Shown piece by piece: positions 49,631-58,484 of a stretch of 64,000 nt of DNA. Both the position numbers and the translations under genes were made by a program. The DNA comes from Seonamhaeicola sp. ML3. Lineage in GTDB: Bacteria; Bacteroidota; Bacteroidia; Flavobacteriales; Flavobacteriaceae. The stretch is from positions 1,798,001 through 1,862,000 of the forward strand of contig NZ_CP096884.1 in NCBI RefSeq assembly GCF_023273855.1, given 5' to 3'. The notes under the pieces are model-generated. The model had not been told where the DNA came from, did not search any database, and saw nothing but the letters and a program-made list of their open reading frames with translations. Positions within the stretch are counted from its first letter, which is position 1, and each line of letters begins with the position of its first letter.

Positions 49631-50878
49631 ATGGAAGTATTAAAGATTGCAACAGCAGGAAGTGTAGATGACGGAAAGAGTACGTTAATCGGTAGAATCC
49701 TTTACGATACAAAATCATTAACTACAGATAAACTTGAAGCGATTGAAAAAACTAGTAAGTCACGTGGATATGACTATTTAGATTTTTCATTAGCTACAGA
49801 TGGATTAGTTGCTGAAAGAGAACAAGGTATCACTATTGATGTGGCTCATATTTATTTCTCAACAAAAAATAAAAGTTACATCATTGCCGATACACCTGGT
49901 CATGTAGAATATACAAGAAACATGGTGACTGGGGCTTCAACTTCGCAAGCATCAATCATTTTAATAGATGCTAGAAAGGGTGTGATTGAGCAGACTAACC
50001 GTCACTTCTTTATCAATAACTTATTGCGTATTAAAGACGTAGTGGTTGCTATCAATAAAATGGACTTAGTGGATTATTCAGAAGAAGTTTATAATAAGAT
50101 TAAGGCTGATTTTGAAGAGTTGATGAGCAAAAGAGACTATCAAGGACAAACTATTTCGTTTATTCCTGTAAGTGCTTTAAAAGGTGATAACGTAGTTAAT
50201 AAATCTGATAAGATGCCTTGGTATGAAGGGGAGTCTTTATTAGAGCACTTAGAGAAATTAGATAAGTCTGATATCTTTAATGTAGGTACACCACGTTTTC
50301 CAGTTCAGTATGTGATTCGTCCTAAAACTGAGGAGTATCACGATTACAGAGGATATGCAGGTAAAGTGTATGGTGGTAACTTAAGCGTAGGAGACGATGT
50401 GGTTGTGTTACCATCTCAAACAAAATCCAAAATCAAAGAGATTTATTTCTATGATGAAAAGTATGAAACTGCTTCAAGACGTTCGTCAGTAACCATCACA
50501 TTAGAAGATGATGTAAATGTGAGCAGGGGTGATATGATTGTAAAAGATGGTGATTTGCCAACTATAGAAAAGCAATTTACAGCTAACGTATGTTGGATGG
50601 ACTCTAAGCAATTAACTCCTGGAGCAAAATATGTTATTCAGCATGGTATCAATAAAGTATTGGCTAAAGTAGATACCATTCACCATAAAATCAATCCTGA
50701 TTACTCTGGAATTGAAGAAAACGTTTCAGGATTAGGAATGAATGATATCGCTCAGGTAAGTTTTAGATTAAACAAGCCTATTTTTTACGATCAATTCAAA
50801 AATCATCGTACTAATGGGTCGTTTATTATAATCGATTCACAATCTAACAGTACTGTTGGAGCTGGATTTATACAATAA
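49631..50878 (+). CDS. cysN: Sulfate adenylyltransferase subunit 1 (GTPase)
   Basis: Regulatory GTPase subunit of ATP sulfurylase. Elongation-factor-type motifs: GSVDDGKSTLIGR (P-loop), EREQGITIDVAH, DTPGHVEYTRN (switch II) and NKMDLVDYS. At 415 residues it ends after the beta-barrel domains and carries no fused APS kinase (CysC) domain. It follows cysD in the usual DN order. Cytoplasmic. Confidence 0.96.
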   Translation: MEVLKIATAGSVDDGKSTLIGRILYDTKSLTTDKLEAIEKTSKSRGYDYLDFSLATDGLVAEREQGITIDVAHIYFSTKNKSYIIADTPGHVEYTRNMVTGASTSQASIILIDARKGVIEQTNRHFFINNLLRIKDVVVAINKMDLVDYSEEVYNKIKADFEELMSKRDYQGQTISFIPVSALKGDNVVNKSDKMPWYEGESLLEHLEKLDKSDIFNVGTPRFPVQYVIRPKTEEYHDYRGYAGKVYGGNLSVGDDVVVLPSQTKSKIKEIYFYDEKYETASRRSSVTITLEDDVNVSRGDMIVKDGDLPTIEKQFTANVCWMDSKQLTPGAKYVIQHGINKVLAKVDTIHHKINPDYSGIEENVSGLGMNDIAQVSFRLNKPIFYDQFKNHRTNGSFIIIDSQSNSTVGAGFIQ

Positions 50879-50938
50879 CAAACAGTATTGCTTCCTCACT
50901 AAGCATTAATAGTGGGACTAAAAAGAAAAAAAGGGAAT

Positions 50939-53032
50939 ATGCAAAGTTTTGAAACAGAAATAGAAAATCCGGTAGTTCAAAAAGATATTATTGAATTAGC
51001 CAATAAAATCGAATTATTTCATAACGGTAAAATTGATGAAGAGAAGTTTAGAAGCCTTCGTTTAGCTCGTGGTGTATACGGACAAAGACAAGAAGGTGTT
51101 CAAATGATTCGTATTAAAATACCTTACGGAAAATTAAAGAGCAATCAATTACGAAGAATTTCTGAAGTGTCTGATGAATATTCAAGAGGTCGTTTACACA
51201 TTACAACACGTCAGGATATTCAAATTCATTATGTAGATTTAAACAGAACACCAGAGCTTTGGTCGGAGTTAGAAAAAGATGAAGTAACACTTCGTGAAGC
51301 ATGTGGTAACGTAGTAAGAAATGTTACTGCTTCTGAAACTGCTGGAATTGATGTCAACGAACCGTTCGATGTGTCTCCATATGCCGATGCTTTATATAAG
51401 TTCTTTTTGAGAAACCCTATCTGTCAGGAAATGGGACGTAAATTCAAGGTGTCTTTTTCTTCTTCTGATGAAGATACTGGTTTGTCGTATTTACATGATA
51501 TAGGATACATTGCTAAGGTTAAAGATGGTGTGCGTGGTTTCAAAGTAATGGTAGCTGGTGGATTAGGTTCTCAGCCACGTCATGCAGATGTGTTATATGA
51601 TTTTGTTGAAACTGATAAAATCATCCCAATCATGGAAGGCGTTCTAAGAATTTTTGACCGTCATGGAGAGCGTAAAAGTCGTGCGAAGGCGAGAATGAAA
51701 TTCTTAGTAAAAGACATAGGTTTAGAAGCTTTTAAAGAGTTAATTGAGCAAGAGCAACAAGCTATCGAATTTAAAAGTGTACCAATTGATGCTGATTCTT
51801 ACGAAGCTTCAAAACCAGTTGAAGTTGAAACTCCTCAAGTAGAGATTAAAGACCAAGAGGCTTTTGATTTATGGAAATCAACAAACTTGATTCCTCAAAA
51901 GCAAGAAGGATATGTAGCTATCGGAATAAAAGTATTGCTTGGTGATTTCTATACAGATAAAGCACGTTTGTTAGCAAACTTAGTAGATAATTATGCGGCT
52001 GGTGAAGTGCGTTTAACGTTACGTCAAAATATTGTTATTCCTTTTGTTAAGGAAGAATTAGTACCATTTTTCTATCAAGAACTTGAAAAATTAGGTTTTG
52101 TAGAAGCTGGTTATAATAAAGCGGTTGACATTACAGCTTGTCCAGGTACAGATACGTGTAACTTAGGTATTGCAAGTAGTACAGGTATTTCTGAAGAATT
52201 AGAAAGAATCATCAAAACTGAATACCCTCAATATTTAAAGAAAGACGATTTAGTTATAAAAATTAGTGGTTGTATGAATGCCTGTGGGCAACACAATATG
52301 GCAAATATTGGTTTCCAAGGAATGACAGTTCGTACGCCAGATAAATTAGTTGCGCCAGCTCTACAAGTATTACTTGGAGGTGGAAATCAAGGCGATGGTA
52401 ATGCGACTTTTGCTGATAAAGTTGTAAAAGTTCCTAGTAGAAGAGGCCCAGAAGCTTTACGTAGAATTTTAGATGACTATGAAGCTAATGCTGGAGGAAA
52501 ACAATTTGTGGAATACTACCAAGAGAAAGGTGAAAAGTATTTTTACGACTTCTTACAGGATTTACAAGATGCAACCAATTTAACAGAGTTAGACTTTATT
52601 GATTGGGGAGAAGAAGAGAAATATGTTAAAGCAATTGGTGTTGGTGAGTGTGCTGGTGTTGTAATTGATTTAATAGCCACCTTGTTCTTTGAGAGTGAAG
52701 AAAAAATTGAAAACGCTAAAGAATCTTTTGGAAACGAAGTATATTCGGGCGCAATTTATTTAGCATACCAATCTTTGGTAAATTCAGCTAAAGCATTATT
52801 ATTAGCTGAGAACAAAAAGACCAACACACATGCTGGAATTATTTCTCAGTTTGATGAGCTTTTTGTTGAAGGAGGAAAAATTGAATTAGGAACTTCTTTT
52901 TCAGAGTTTATTTATCAAATAAACAAGAATGCTCCAACTAAAGAGTTTGCACAAAACTATATTGCAAATGCTGAGAAGTTCTTAGCGTCAGTTAGAGAGT
53001 TTAGAGAATTAGAGCAAGCTAAAACAGCTTAA
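50939..53032 (+). CDS. Siroheme sulfite/nitrite reductase with C-terminal HEPN domain
   Basis: Six-electron reductase, here most likely sulfite to sulfide. Two ferredoxin-like repeats (about 1-270 and 300-560) surround the siroheme and 4Fe-4S site; cluster cysteines are Cys401 and Cys407 (CPGTDTC) with Cys445 and Cys449 (CMNAC). RRISEVSDEYSRGRLHITTR and GEVRLTLRQNIVIPF are the paired substrate-side repeats. Residues about 565-697 are an added HEPN-like helical domain (AYQSLVNSAKALLLAE, then NTHAGIISQFDELFV) that lacks the Arg of the RNase motif. ATG 50939 with an AAGGGA upstream is preferred to GTG 50912. Siroheme genes follow. Sulfite rather than nitrite is chosen from context. Confidence 0.9.
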   Translation: MQSFETEIENPVVQKDIIELANKIELFHNGKIDEEKFRSLRLARGVYGQRQEGVQMIRIKIPYGKLKSNQLRRISEVSDEYSRGRLHITTRQDIQIHYVDLNRTPELWSELEKDEVTLREACGNVVRNVTASETAGIDVNEPFDVSPYADALYKFFLRNPICQEMGRKFKVSFSSSDEDTGLSYLHDIGYIAKVKDGVRGFKVMVAGGLGSQPRHADVLYDFVETDKIIPIMEGVLRIFDRHGERKSRAKARMKFLVKDIGLEAFKELIEQEQQAIEFKSVPIDADSYEASKPVEVETPQVEIKDQEAFDLWKSTNLIPQKQEGYVAIGIKVLLGDFYTDKARLLANLVDNYAAGEVRLTLRQNIVIPFVKEELVPFFYQELEKLGFVEAGYNKAVDITACPGTDTCNLGIASSTGISEELERIIKTEYPQYLKKDDLVIKISGCMNACGQHNMANIGFQGMTVRTPDKLVAPALQVLLGGGNQGDGNATFADKVVKVPSRRGPEALRRILDDYEANAGGKQFVEYYQEKGEKYFYDFLQDLQDATNLTELDFIDWGEEEKYVKAIGVGECAGVVIDLIATLFFESEEKIENAKESFGNEVYSGAIYLAYQSLVNSAKALLLAENKKTNTHAGIISQFDELFVEGGKIELGTSFSEFIYQINKNAPTKEFAQNYIANAEKFLASVREFRELEQAKTA

Positions 53033-53045
53033 TCAGAATATAAAA

Positions 53046-53807
53046 ATGAGTTTACAAACCCCAAGGTTAACCGTTGTAGGTGCTGGTCCAGGTGATGAGG
53101 ATTTAATTACCCTTAAAGCGATTAAGGCGATTGAATCAGCAAACGTGATTTTGTACGATGCACTAATCAACGAATCTTTACTCAAGTACGCTTCAGAAGA
53201 TACAGAGCTTATTTTCGTAGGTAAGCGTAAAGGGTGTTATGCGTTTCAGCAAGAACAAATTAACGAGCTCATTGTTTCTAAAGCCAAAGAGAAAGGTCAT
53301 GTAGTAAGATTGAAGGGTGGAGATCCATTTATTTTTGGTCGTGGTGCAGAAGAGATAGACTATGTAAGACAGTTTGGTTTAGAGACTTTTGTAGTGCCAG
53401 GTATTTCTTCATCGGTTGCAGTACCCGCCTATCAGGGGATTCCTTTAACTAAAAGGGGGGCTTCAGAGAGTTTTTGGGTAATTACAGGAACTACTAAAAA
53501 ACATCAGCTATCAAATGATGTTGCTTTGGCAGCGAAATCAACAGCTACCGTTGTTGTTTTAATGGGGATGAGTAAGTTGGGTGAGATTGTTAAAATATTT
53601 TCAAATGAAAATAAACAAGATACTCACATTGCTATTATCCAAAATGGTACACGAGATAATGAAAATGTTGGTATAGGCACAATAAGCACCATAGAAAAGA
53701 TTGTAGCGGAAAAGCAGTTGGCAAACCCTGCTATTATCATTATCGGAGACGTTGTAAAGGAAAGAGCAGTGCTTAGTGCTGTTTATAATGAGGTTGTGAG
53801 TAGGTAA
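53046..53807 (+). CDS. cobA: Uroporphyrinogen-III C-methyltransferase
   Basis: Methylates uroporphyrinogen III twice with SAM to give precorrin-2, the first siroheme step. The 253-residue sequence has the VGAGPGDEDLITLKA start, LKGGDPFIFGRGAEE, VVPGISSSVAVPAYQGIPLT and a C-terminal PAIIIIGDVV. Single-domain SUMT (no fused synthase). It lies 13 bases after the sulfite reductase, which needs siroheme, and three bases before the precorrin-2 dehydrogenase gene. Confidence 0.94.
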   Translation: MSLQTPRLTVVGAGPGDEDLITLKAIKAIESANVILYDALINESLLKYASEDTELIFVGKRKGCYAFQQEQINELIVSKAKEKGHVVRLKGGDPFIFGRGAEEIDYVRQFGLETFVVPGISSSVAVPAYQGIPLTKRGASESFWVITGTTKKHQLSNDVALAAKSTATVVVLMGMSKLGEIVKIFSNENKQDTHIAIIQNGTRDNENVGIGTISTIEKIVAEKQLANPAIIIIGDVVKERAVLSAVYNEVVSR

Positions 53808-53810
53808 AAT

Positions 53811-54395
53811 ATGGAGCGTAATAACTTATATCCCGTTTTCTTAAAAGCTAAGGTCTTAAACGTGCTTATAGTAGGTGGTGGAAATGTAGCTGAAGAAAAG
53901 TTAACGTTCTTATTAAAGTCTAGTCCTGATGCTTGTGTAACAATGGTGTCACCAATGTTCAGGGAAGGTACCCTAACTTTAGCTAAAAAAGGGAATGTTG
54001 ATTTGATTACAGATACTTATAAGAAAAAGTATCTTAAAGGGAAGCATATTGTAGTTGCAACTACCGATGTGCCAGAGGTTAATGTTAAAGTACATAAACA
54101 TTGTAGAAAAAGAAGCATTTTGGTTAATGTCGCCGACAATCCACCCTACTGTGATTTTTACATGGGAGGTATTGTAACCAAAGGAAACGTAAAAGTGGCG
54201 ATTTCAACAAATGGGAAGTCACCTACTACAGCTAAACGTCTAAGGCAGTTTTTTGAGGAAGTAATTCCAGAAAATATAGACGATTTAGTAAAAAATTTGA
54301 ATGAATATAGAAAAACAATAAAAGGTGATTTCGAAGAAAAAGTGGAGACTTTAAACGAATTCACAAAAGGATTAATACAAAAAAAAGAATCATAA
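53811..54395 (+). CDS. Precorrin-2 dehydrogenase/sirohydrochlorin ferrochelatase
   Basis: CysG N-domain/Met8p-type enzyme: NAD-dependent oxidation of precorrin-2 and iron insertion to give siroheme. The 194-residue protein has a Rossmann motif VLIVGGGNVAEEK near the N-terminus, VVATTDVPEVN, and NVADNPPYCDFYMGGIVTKG with the conserved Asp. Dimerisation tail included. With cobA it supplies siroheme for the adjacent reductase. Two bases separate it from the ferredoxin reductase gene. Confidence 0.92.
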   Translation: MERNNLYPVFLKAKVLNVLIVGGGNVAEEKLTFLLKSSPDACVTMVSPMFREGTLTLAKKGNVDLITDTYKKKYLKGKHIVVATTDVPEVNVKVHKHCRKRSILVNVADNPPYCDFYMGGIVTKGNVKVAISTNGKSPTTAKRLRQFFEEVIPENIDDLVKNLNEYRKTIKGDFEEKVETLNEFTKGLIQKKES

Positions 54396-54397
54396 AA

Positions 54398-55453
54398 ATG
54401 ATTAAGACAGATATAATAATTATCGGAGCGGGACCTACTGGGTTATTTACTGTATTTGAGGCAGGTTTACTTAAATTAAAGTGTCATTTAATTGACGCTT
54501 TGCCACAACCTGGTGGACAATGTTCTGAGTTATATCCTAAAAAGCCTATTTACGATATACCTGGTTTTCCAGAGATTTTGGCAGGAGATTTAACTAAAAA
54601 TTTATTAGAACAAGGTAAGCAGTTTGAACCTGGTTTTACATTGGGAGAACGTGCTGAAACTGTAGAAAAGCAAGAAGATGGCACCTTTATAGTAACTACT
54701 AACAAAGGAACACAGCATCAGGCGCCAGTAGTGGCTATTGCAAGTGGTCTTGGAAGTTTTGAGCCTAGAAAACCTCAACTTGAAAATCTCGTTAATTTTG
54801 AAGACAAAGGCGTTGAGTACATGATCAAGGAGCCAGAAATGTACCGTGATAAAAACGTGGTAATTGCTGGTGGTGGAGATTCTGCATTAGACTGGTCTAT
54901 ATTTTTAGCCGATGTTGCTAAAAGCGTTACGCTTGTACACAGGCGTAATGAGTTTAGAGGTCATTTAGATTCTGTAGAGAAAGTAGGTGAACTGAAAAGA
55001 GAAGGTAAAATAAACCTAATTACACCAGCTGAGGTTACTAAAATTATTGGCGATGGTAAGGTAGAAGCTATAGAAGTTACTAAGAAAGATGAAGAACCTG
55101 TTTTTATAGAAACAGATCATTTTATTCCATTATTCGGATTGTCGCCTAAATTAGGGCCAATTGCAAATTGGGGCTTAGAGATTGAAAAGAATGCCATTAA
55201 GGTTAATAACGCATTAGATTATCAAACCAATATTCCTGGCATATTTGCTATTGGAGACGGTAACTACTATCCAGGAAAATTAAAGTTAATTCTTTGTGGT
55301 TTCCATGAAGCTACTTTAATGTGTCAAGCAGCTTATAAAATCATTAATCCAGGAAAGAAGTTTGTGTTGAAGTATACAACAGTAAGCGGTATTGACGGAT
55401 TTGATGGTTCACGTAAAGAAGCGCCAAAAGCGGTAGTACAGGCTATAGATTAA
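54398..55453 (+). CDS. Thioredoxin-reductase-like ferredoxin/flavodoxin-NADP+ reductase
   Basis: A 351-residue FAD/NAD(P) flavoprotein: GAGPTGLFTVFEAG (FAD, residues 9-22), PGGQCSELYPKKPIYDIPG, the NADP motif IAGGGDSALDWS and the final GDGNYYPGKLKL. The CxxC of thioredoxin reductase is absent, which places it in the ferredoxin-NADP+ reductase type 2 group. In this operon it would reduce the ferredoxin that feeds the sulfite reductase. It is the last gene before a hairpin terminator. Confidence 0.92.
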   Translation: MIKTDIIIIGAGPTGLFTVFEAGLLKLKCHLIDALPQPGGQCSELYPKKPIYDIPGFPEILAGDLTKNLLEQGKQFEPGFTLGERAETVEKQEDGTFIVTTNKGTQHQAPVVAIASGLGSFEPRKPQLENLVNFEDKGVEYMIKEPEMYRDKNVVIAGGGDSALDWSIFLADVAKSVTLVHRRNEFRGHLDSVEKVGELKREGKINLITPAEVTKIIGDGKVEAIEVTKKDEEPVFIETDHFIPLFGLSPKLGPIANWGLEIEKNAIKVNNALDYQTNIPGIFAIGDGNYYPGKLKLILCGFHEATLMCQAAYKIINPGKKFVLKYTTVSGIDGFDGSRKEAPKAVVQAID

Positions 55454-55475
55454 ATTTTAGCTTTACAACATAAAT

Positions 55476-55508
55476 AATCCCGCGAGTTTCTTTTTAACCC
55501 GCGGGATT
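55476..55508 (+). terminator. Hairpin terminator of the sulfate-assimilation operon
   Basis: AATCCCGCG (55476-55484) and CGCGGGATT (55500-55508) form a perfect 9-bp, GC-rich stem 23 bases after the reductase stop. Downstream sequence is TATTATTTAATAA, T-rich but not a pure run. The 128-base spacer has no other feature. Confidence 0.65.
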
Positions 55509-55581
55509 TATTATTTAATAACCTGCGATAATTCAGGTATTAATTTTATTTTTATCCATCGAAAACCAAAAAGCATTGATA

Positions 55582-56322
55582 ATGAAAAGTTATAATGTGT
55601 GCTTAAAAGATACAGTTAAGACATTTACCAAACGTCTATTCTATTCGTTATTCGATTGCGAACAAGAAGAGGAACATGAAGGGTATTTAGAAAAGACGTT
55701 TTTAAAAATTCTTAAAACCTTAGAGGTAGATAATGCAAAACAAATTTGGAGTACTTTTAAGTCTAATCTCCCAGAGATAAGACGAAGACTGGATTTAGAT
55801 GCTATTGCTTTTGAAAATAATGATCCGGCATCGTATAATTTACAGGAAATATATTTGGCCTATCCGGGGTTTCATGCAATTTCAATTCATCGTTTAAGTC
55901 ACGCGCTTCATAAGCTAAAAGTACCAATATTACCTAGAATGATGGGCGAATACATACATGGTATCACAGGTATAGATATTCATCCTGGTGCCACTATTGG
56001 CGACTCTTTTTATATAGATCATGGTACGGGAATAGTAATTGGTGAAACATCAATAATTGGTAAAGATGTAAAGATTTATCAAGGGGTTACCTTAGGAGGT
56101 ATATCGGTTGCTAAAAGTCTCGCCAAGGTGAAACGGCATCCAACAATCGAGGATAATGTTTGTATATACGCTAACGCTACCGTACTAGGGGGAGATATTA
56201 CCATTGGTGCAAACAGTGTTATTGGAGCCAATGTTTGGATAACACAATCGGTTCCAGAAAATTCTCTTGTAACCTATCAAACAGAAATAAAAATTAGACC
56301 TAAAAAGAATGGCATTAAATAA
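55582..56322 (+). CDS. cysE: Serine O-acetyltransferase
   Basis: Makes O-acetylserine, the acceptor of sulfide in cysteine synthesis. The 246-residue protein has an N-terminal helical region and a left-handed beta-helix of hexapeptide repeats from about residue 130 (DIHPGATIGDSFYIDHGTG, GETSIIGKDVKIYQGVTLGG). The catalytic His is in the FYIDHGTG block. ATG 55582 is preferred to the TTG two codons earlier. Its 3' end overlaps cysM by 14 bases, so the two are coupled. Confidence 0.93.
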   Translation: MKSYNVCLKDTVKTFTKRLFYSLFDCEQEEEHEGYLEKTFLKILKTLEVDNAKQIWSTFKSNLPEIRRRLDLDAIAFENNDPASYNLQEIYLAYPGFHAISIHRLSHALHKLKVPILPRMMGEYIHGITGIDIHPGATIGDSFYIDHGTGIVIGETSIIGKDVKIYQGVTLGGISVAKSLAKVKRHPTIEDNVCIYANATVLGGDITIGANSVIGANVWITQSVPENSLVTYQTEIKIRPKKNGIK

Positions 56323-57199
56323 AACTATCATAGATTTTGTTGGTAATACACCGCTTGTAGATGCGAGTCATTTGGTTGCTAAAGAAGGTGTAACACTTTT
56401 ACTTAAATTAGAAGGGAATAATCCTGGCGGAAGCGTTAAAGACAGGCCGGCCTTTAATATGATAAACGAAGCGCTTAAGCGCGGAGATATCAAAAAAGGA
56501 GATACTTTGGTAGAGGCAACAAGTGGAAATACCGGAATAGCTTTAGCGTTATTTGCTAAAGTCTTAGGAGTAAATATGGTTTTGATAATGCCTGAAAACT
56601 CTACAGAAGAACGCGTTAAAACAATGAAGGCTTATGGTGCTGAGGTTATTTTAACATCTTCTGATGTTGGTATAGAAGGGTCGCGCGATTTGGCATTTAA
56701 ATTAAGAGACGAAAAGGGATACACATTGTTAAACCAATTTGGTAATGATGACAATTGGAAAGCTCATTATAAAACTACGGGACCTGAAATATGGAGAGAT
56801 ACCGAAGGTAAAATAACACACTTTGTATCGGCTATGGGAACCACGGGAACTATTATGGGAGTGTCTACTTATTTAAAAGAGCAAGATAAGAGTGTCACTA
56901 TTGTTGGCGCACAGCCAGATGATAATTCTAGAATTCCAGGGATCAGAAAATGGCCAGAAGAATACGTGCCTGAATTTTTCGATAGAAGCAAAGTAGATCA
57001 GGTTATTGAAGTTACACAACAAGATGCTAAAGAAGTTACGCAGCGTTTAGCGAAAGAAGCCGCTGTGTTTTCAGGTATGAGTAGTGGAGGCTCGGTGTAT
57101 TGTGCGTTGCAGGTCGCTAATTCCATTGAAGAAGGTGTCGTTGTTGCAATTATTTGTGATAGGGGTGATCGGTATTTATCATCAGATCTATTCGAATAA
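56309..57199 (+). CDS. cysM: Cysteine synthase (O-acetylserine sulfhydrylase B)
   Basis: PLP enzyme making cysteine from O-acetylserine and sulfide. The 296-residue sequence has VGNTPLVDAS, the PLP Lys44 in GGSVKDRPA, EATSGNTGIALA and the phosphate loop GTTGTIMG; the short C-terminal RYLSSDLF fits the CysM/CysK-B type. It overlaps cysE by 14 bases. Product of the sulfate pathway upstream enters cysteine here. The following 263-base spacer is AT-rich and holds no recognisable riboswitch or gene. Confidence 0.94.
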   Translation: MALNKTIIDFVGNTPLVDASHLVAKEGVTLLLKLEGNNPGGSVKDRPAFNMINEALKRGDIKKGDTLVEATSGNTGIALALFAKVLGVNMVLIMPENSTEERVKTMKAYGAEVILTSSDVGIEGSRDLAFKLRDEKGYTLLNQFGNDDNWKAHYKTTGPEIWRDTEGKITHFVSAMGTTGTIMGVSTYLKEQDKSVTIVGAQPDDNSRIPGIRKWPEEYVPEFFDRSKVDQVIEVTQQDAKEVTQRLAKEAAVFSGMSSGGSVYCALQVANSIEEGVVVAIICDRGDRYLSSDLFE

Positions 57200-57462
57200 C
57201 AGAGTTTTAAATAAAGTAGGATAAGAAAAATATAGTTGTTATTTTTGAGTCAAGGTATGTGTTTGTTAATGACTTATTTTCGAGAAGTTTAAAATTTTTT
57301 TCAAAAAAGTCTAAATTCCACTTTCAAAAGAATTAATAACAAAATTAGTATCAATTTTTGTTTATACATTAAGTAAAATACAGTCCAATTAGATTGTTTC
57401 AGTCTCTCTCAATGCTTCATGTATTTCTGAAATAAAATCAGGATAGTAATCAAAAAAAAGAA

Positions 57463-58470
57463 ATGTCAAGTATAAGAAAAACTTTGCAGGAACGTATTTT
57501 GGTTTTAGATGGTGCCATGGGTACTATGTTACAGGCCTATAAATTTACAGAAGAGGACTTTAGAGGTGAACGATTTAAAGATTACCCTATTCCGTTACAG
57601 GGTAATAACGATTTACTATCTATTACCCAACCAGAGGCAATAAAAGAGGTACATGCTAAGTATTTTGAAGCAGGTGCAGATATTATTGAGACCAATACGT
57701 TTTCTGGGACTACCATAGCAATGGCTGATTACCAAATGGAAGATTTGGTATACGAACTTAATTACGAGTCTGCTAAAATAGCCAAAGAAGTAGCAGTAGA
57801 ATTTACAAAAAAAGAACCTCACAAACCGCGTTTTGTAGCAGGTTCGATAGGGCCAACCAACAGAACGGCTAGTATGTCGCCAGATGTTAATGATCCTGGG
57901 TATAGAGCAGTGACTTTTGATGAATTAAGAATAGCTTACAAACAACAAGTAGAGGCCTTAATGGATGGTGGAGCAGATATTTTATTAGTCGAAACTGTTT
58001 TTGATACACTAAATGCAAAGGCTGCATTATTTGCTATAGAAGAGGTTAAAGAAGAAAGAAATATAGATATTCCGGTTATGCTTAGTGGAACTATTACAGA
58101 TGCTTCTGGAAGAACCCTGTCTGGACAAACGGCCGAGGCTTTTTTAATTTCAGTATCGCATATTCCATTGTTGTCTGTTGGTTTTAATTGTGCCTTGGGT
58201 GCTAATTTGTTACAACCGCATTTAGAGGCTATTGCTGGGAAAACCGATTTTGCGGTTTCTGCCCACCCTAATGCAGGTCTACCAAACGCTTTTGGAGAGT
58301 ACGATGAAACCCCTGAAGAAATGGGGGCTCAAATTGAAGAATATTTGAAAAGGAATTTAATAAATATTATAGGTGGCTGTTGTGGAACAAGTCCTGGACA
58401 TATTAGGGTGATAGCAGATTTAGCTGCTAAGTACGAACCGCGTCGACATGCTGAAGTTGTTTCAGTATAA
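57463..58470 (+). CDS. metH: Methionine synthase, homocysteine-binding subunit (split MetH)
   Basis: A 335-residue protein equal to the N-terminal homocysteine-methyltransferase module of MetH. It has [37 protein letters not shown], and the zinc ligands CxnCC: NCALGAN with [11 protein letters not shown] near the end. It carries no folate or cobalamin module; these are in the gene 14 bases downstream. The two proteins together would transfer the methyl group from methyltetrahydrofolate to homocysteine. Confidence 0.94.
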   Translation: MSSIRKTLQERILVLDGAMGTMLQAYKFTEEDFRGERFKDYPIPLQGNNDLLSITQPEAIKEVHAKYFEAGADIIETNTFSGTTIAMADYQMEDLVYELNYESAKIAKEVAVEFTKKEPHKPRFVAGSIGPTNRTASMSPDVNDPGYRAVTFDELRIAYKQQVEALMDGGADILLVETVFDTLNAKAALFAIEEVKEERNIDIPVMLSGTITDASGRTLSGQTAEAFLISVSHIPLLSVGFNCALGANLLQPHLEAIAGKTDFAVSAHPNAGLPNAFGEYDETPEEMGAQIEEYLKRNLINIIGGCCGTSPGHIRVIADLAAKYEPRRHAEVVSV

Positions 58471-58484
58471 AATAAAACGATTTT

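Noticed and set aside
50912-50938. GTG start adding nine residues to the sulfite reductase
   Set aside because: The basic extension covers the purine-rich ribosome binding stretch of ATG 50939.
54398-55453. Thioredoxin reductase
   Set aside because: No redox CxxC in the NADP domain; it matches type 2 ferredoxin reductase instead.
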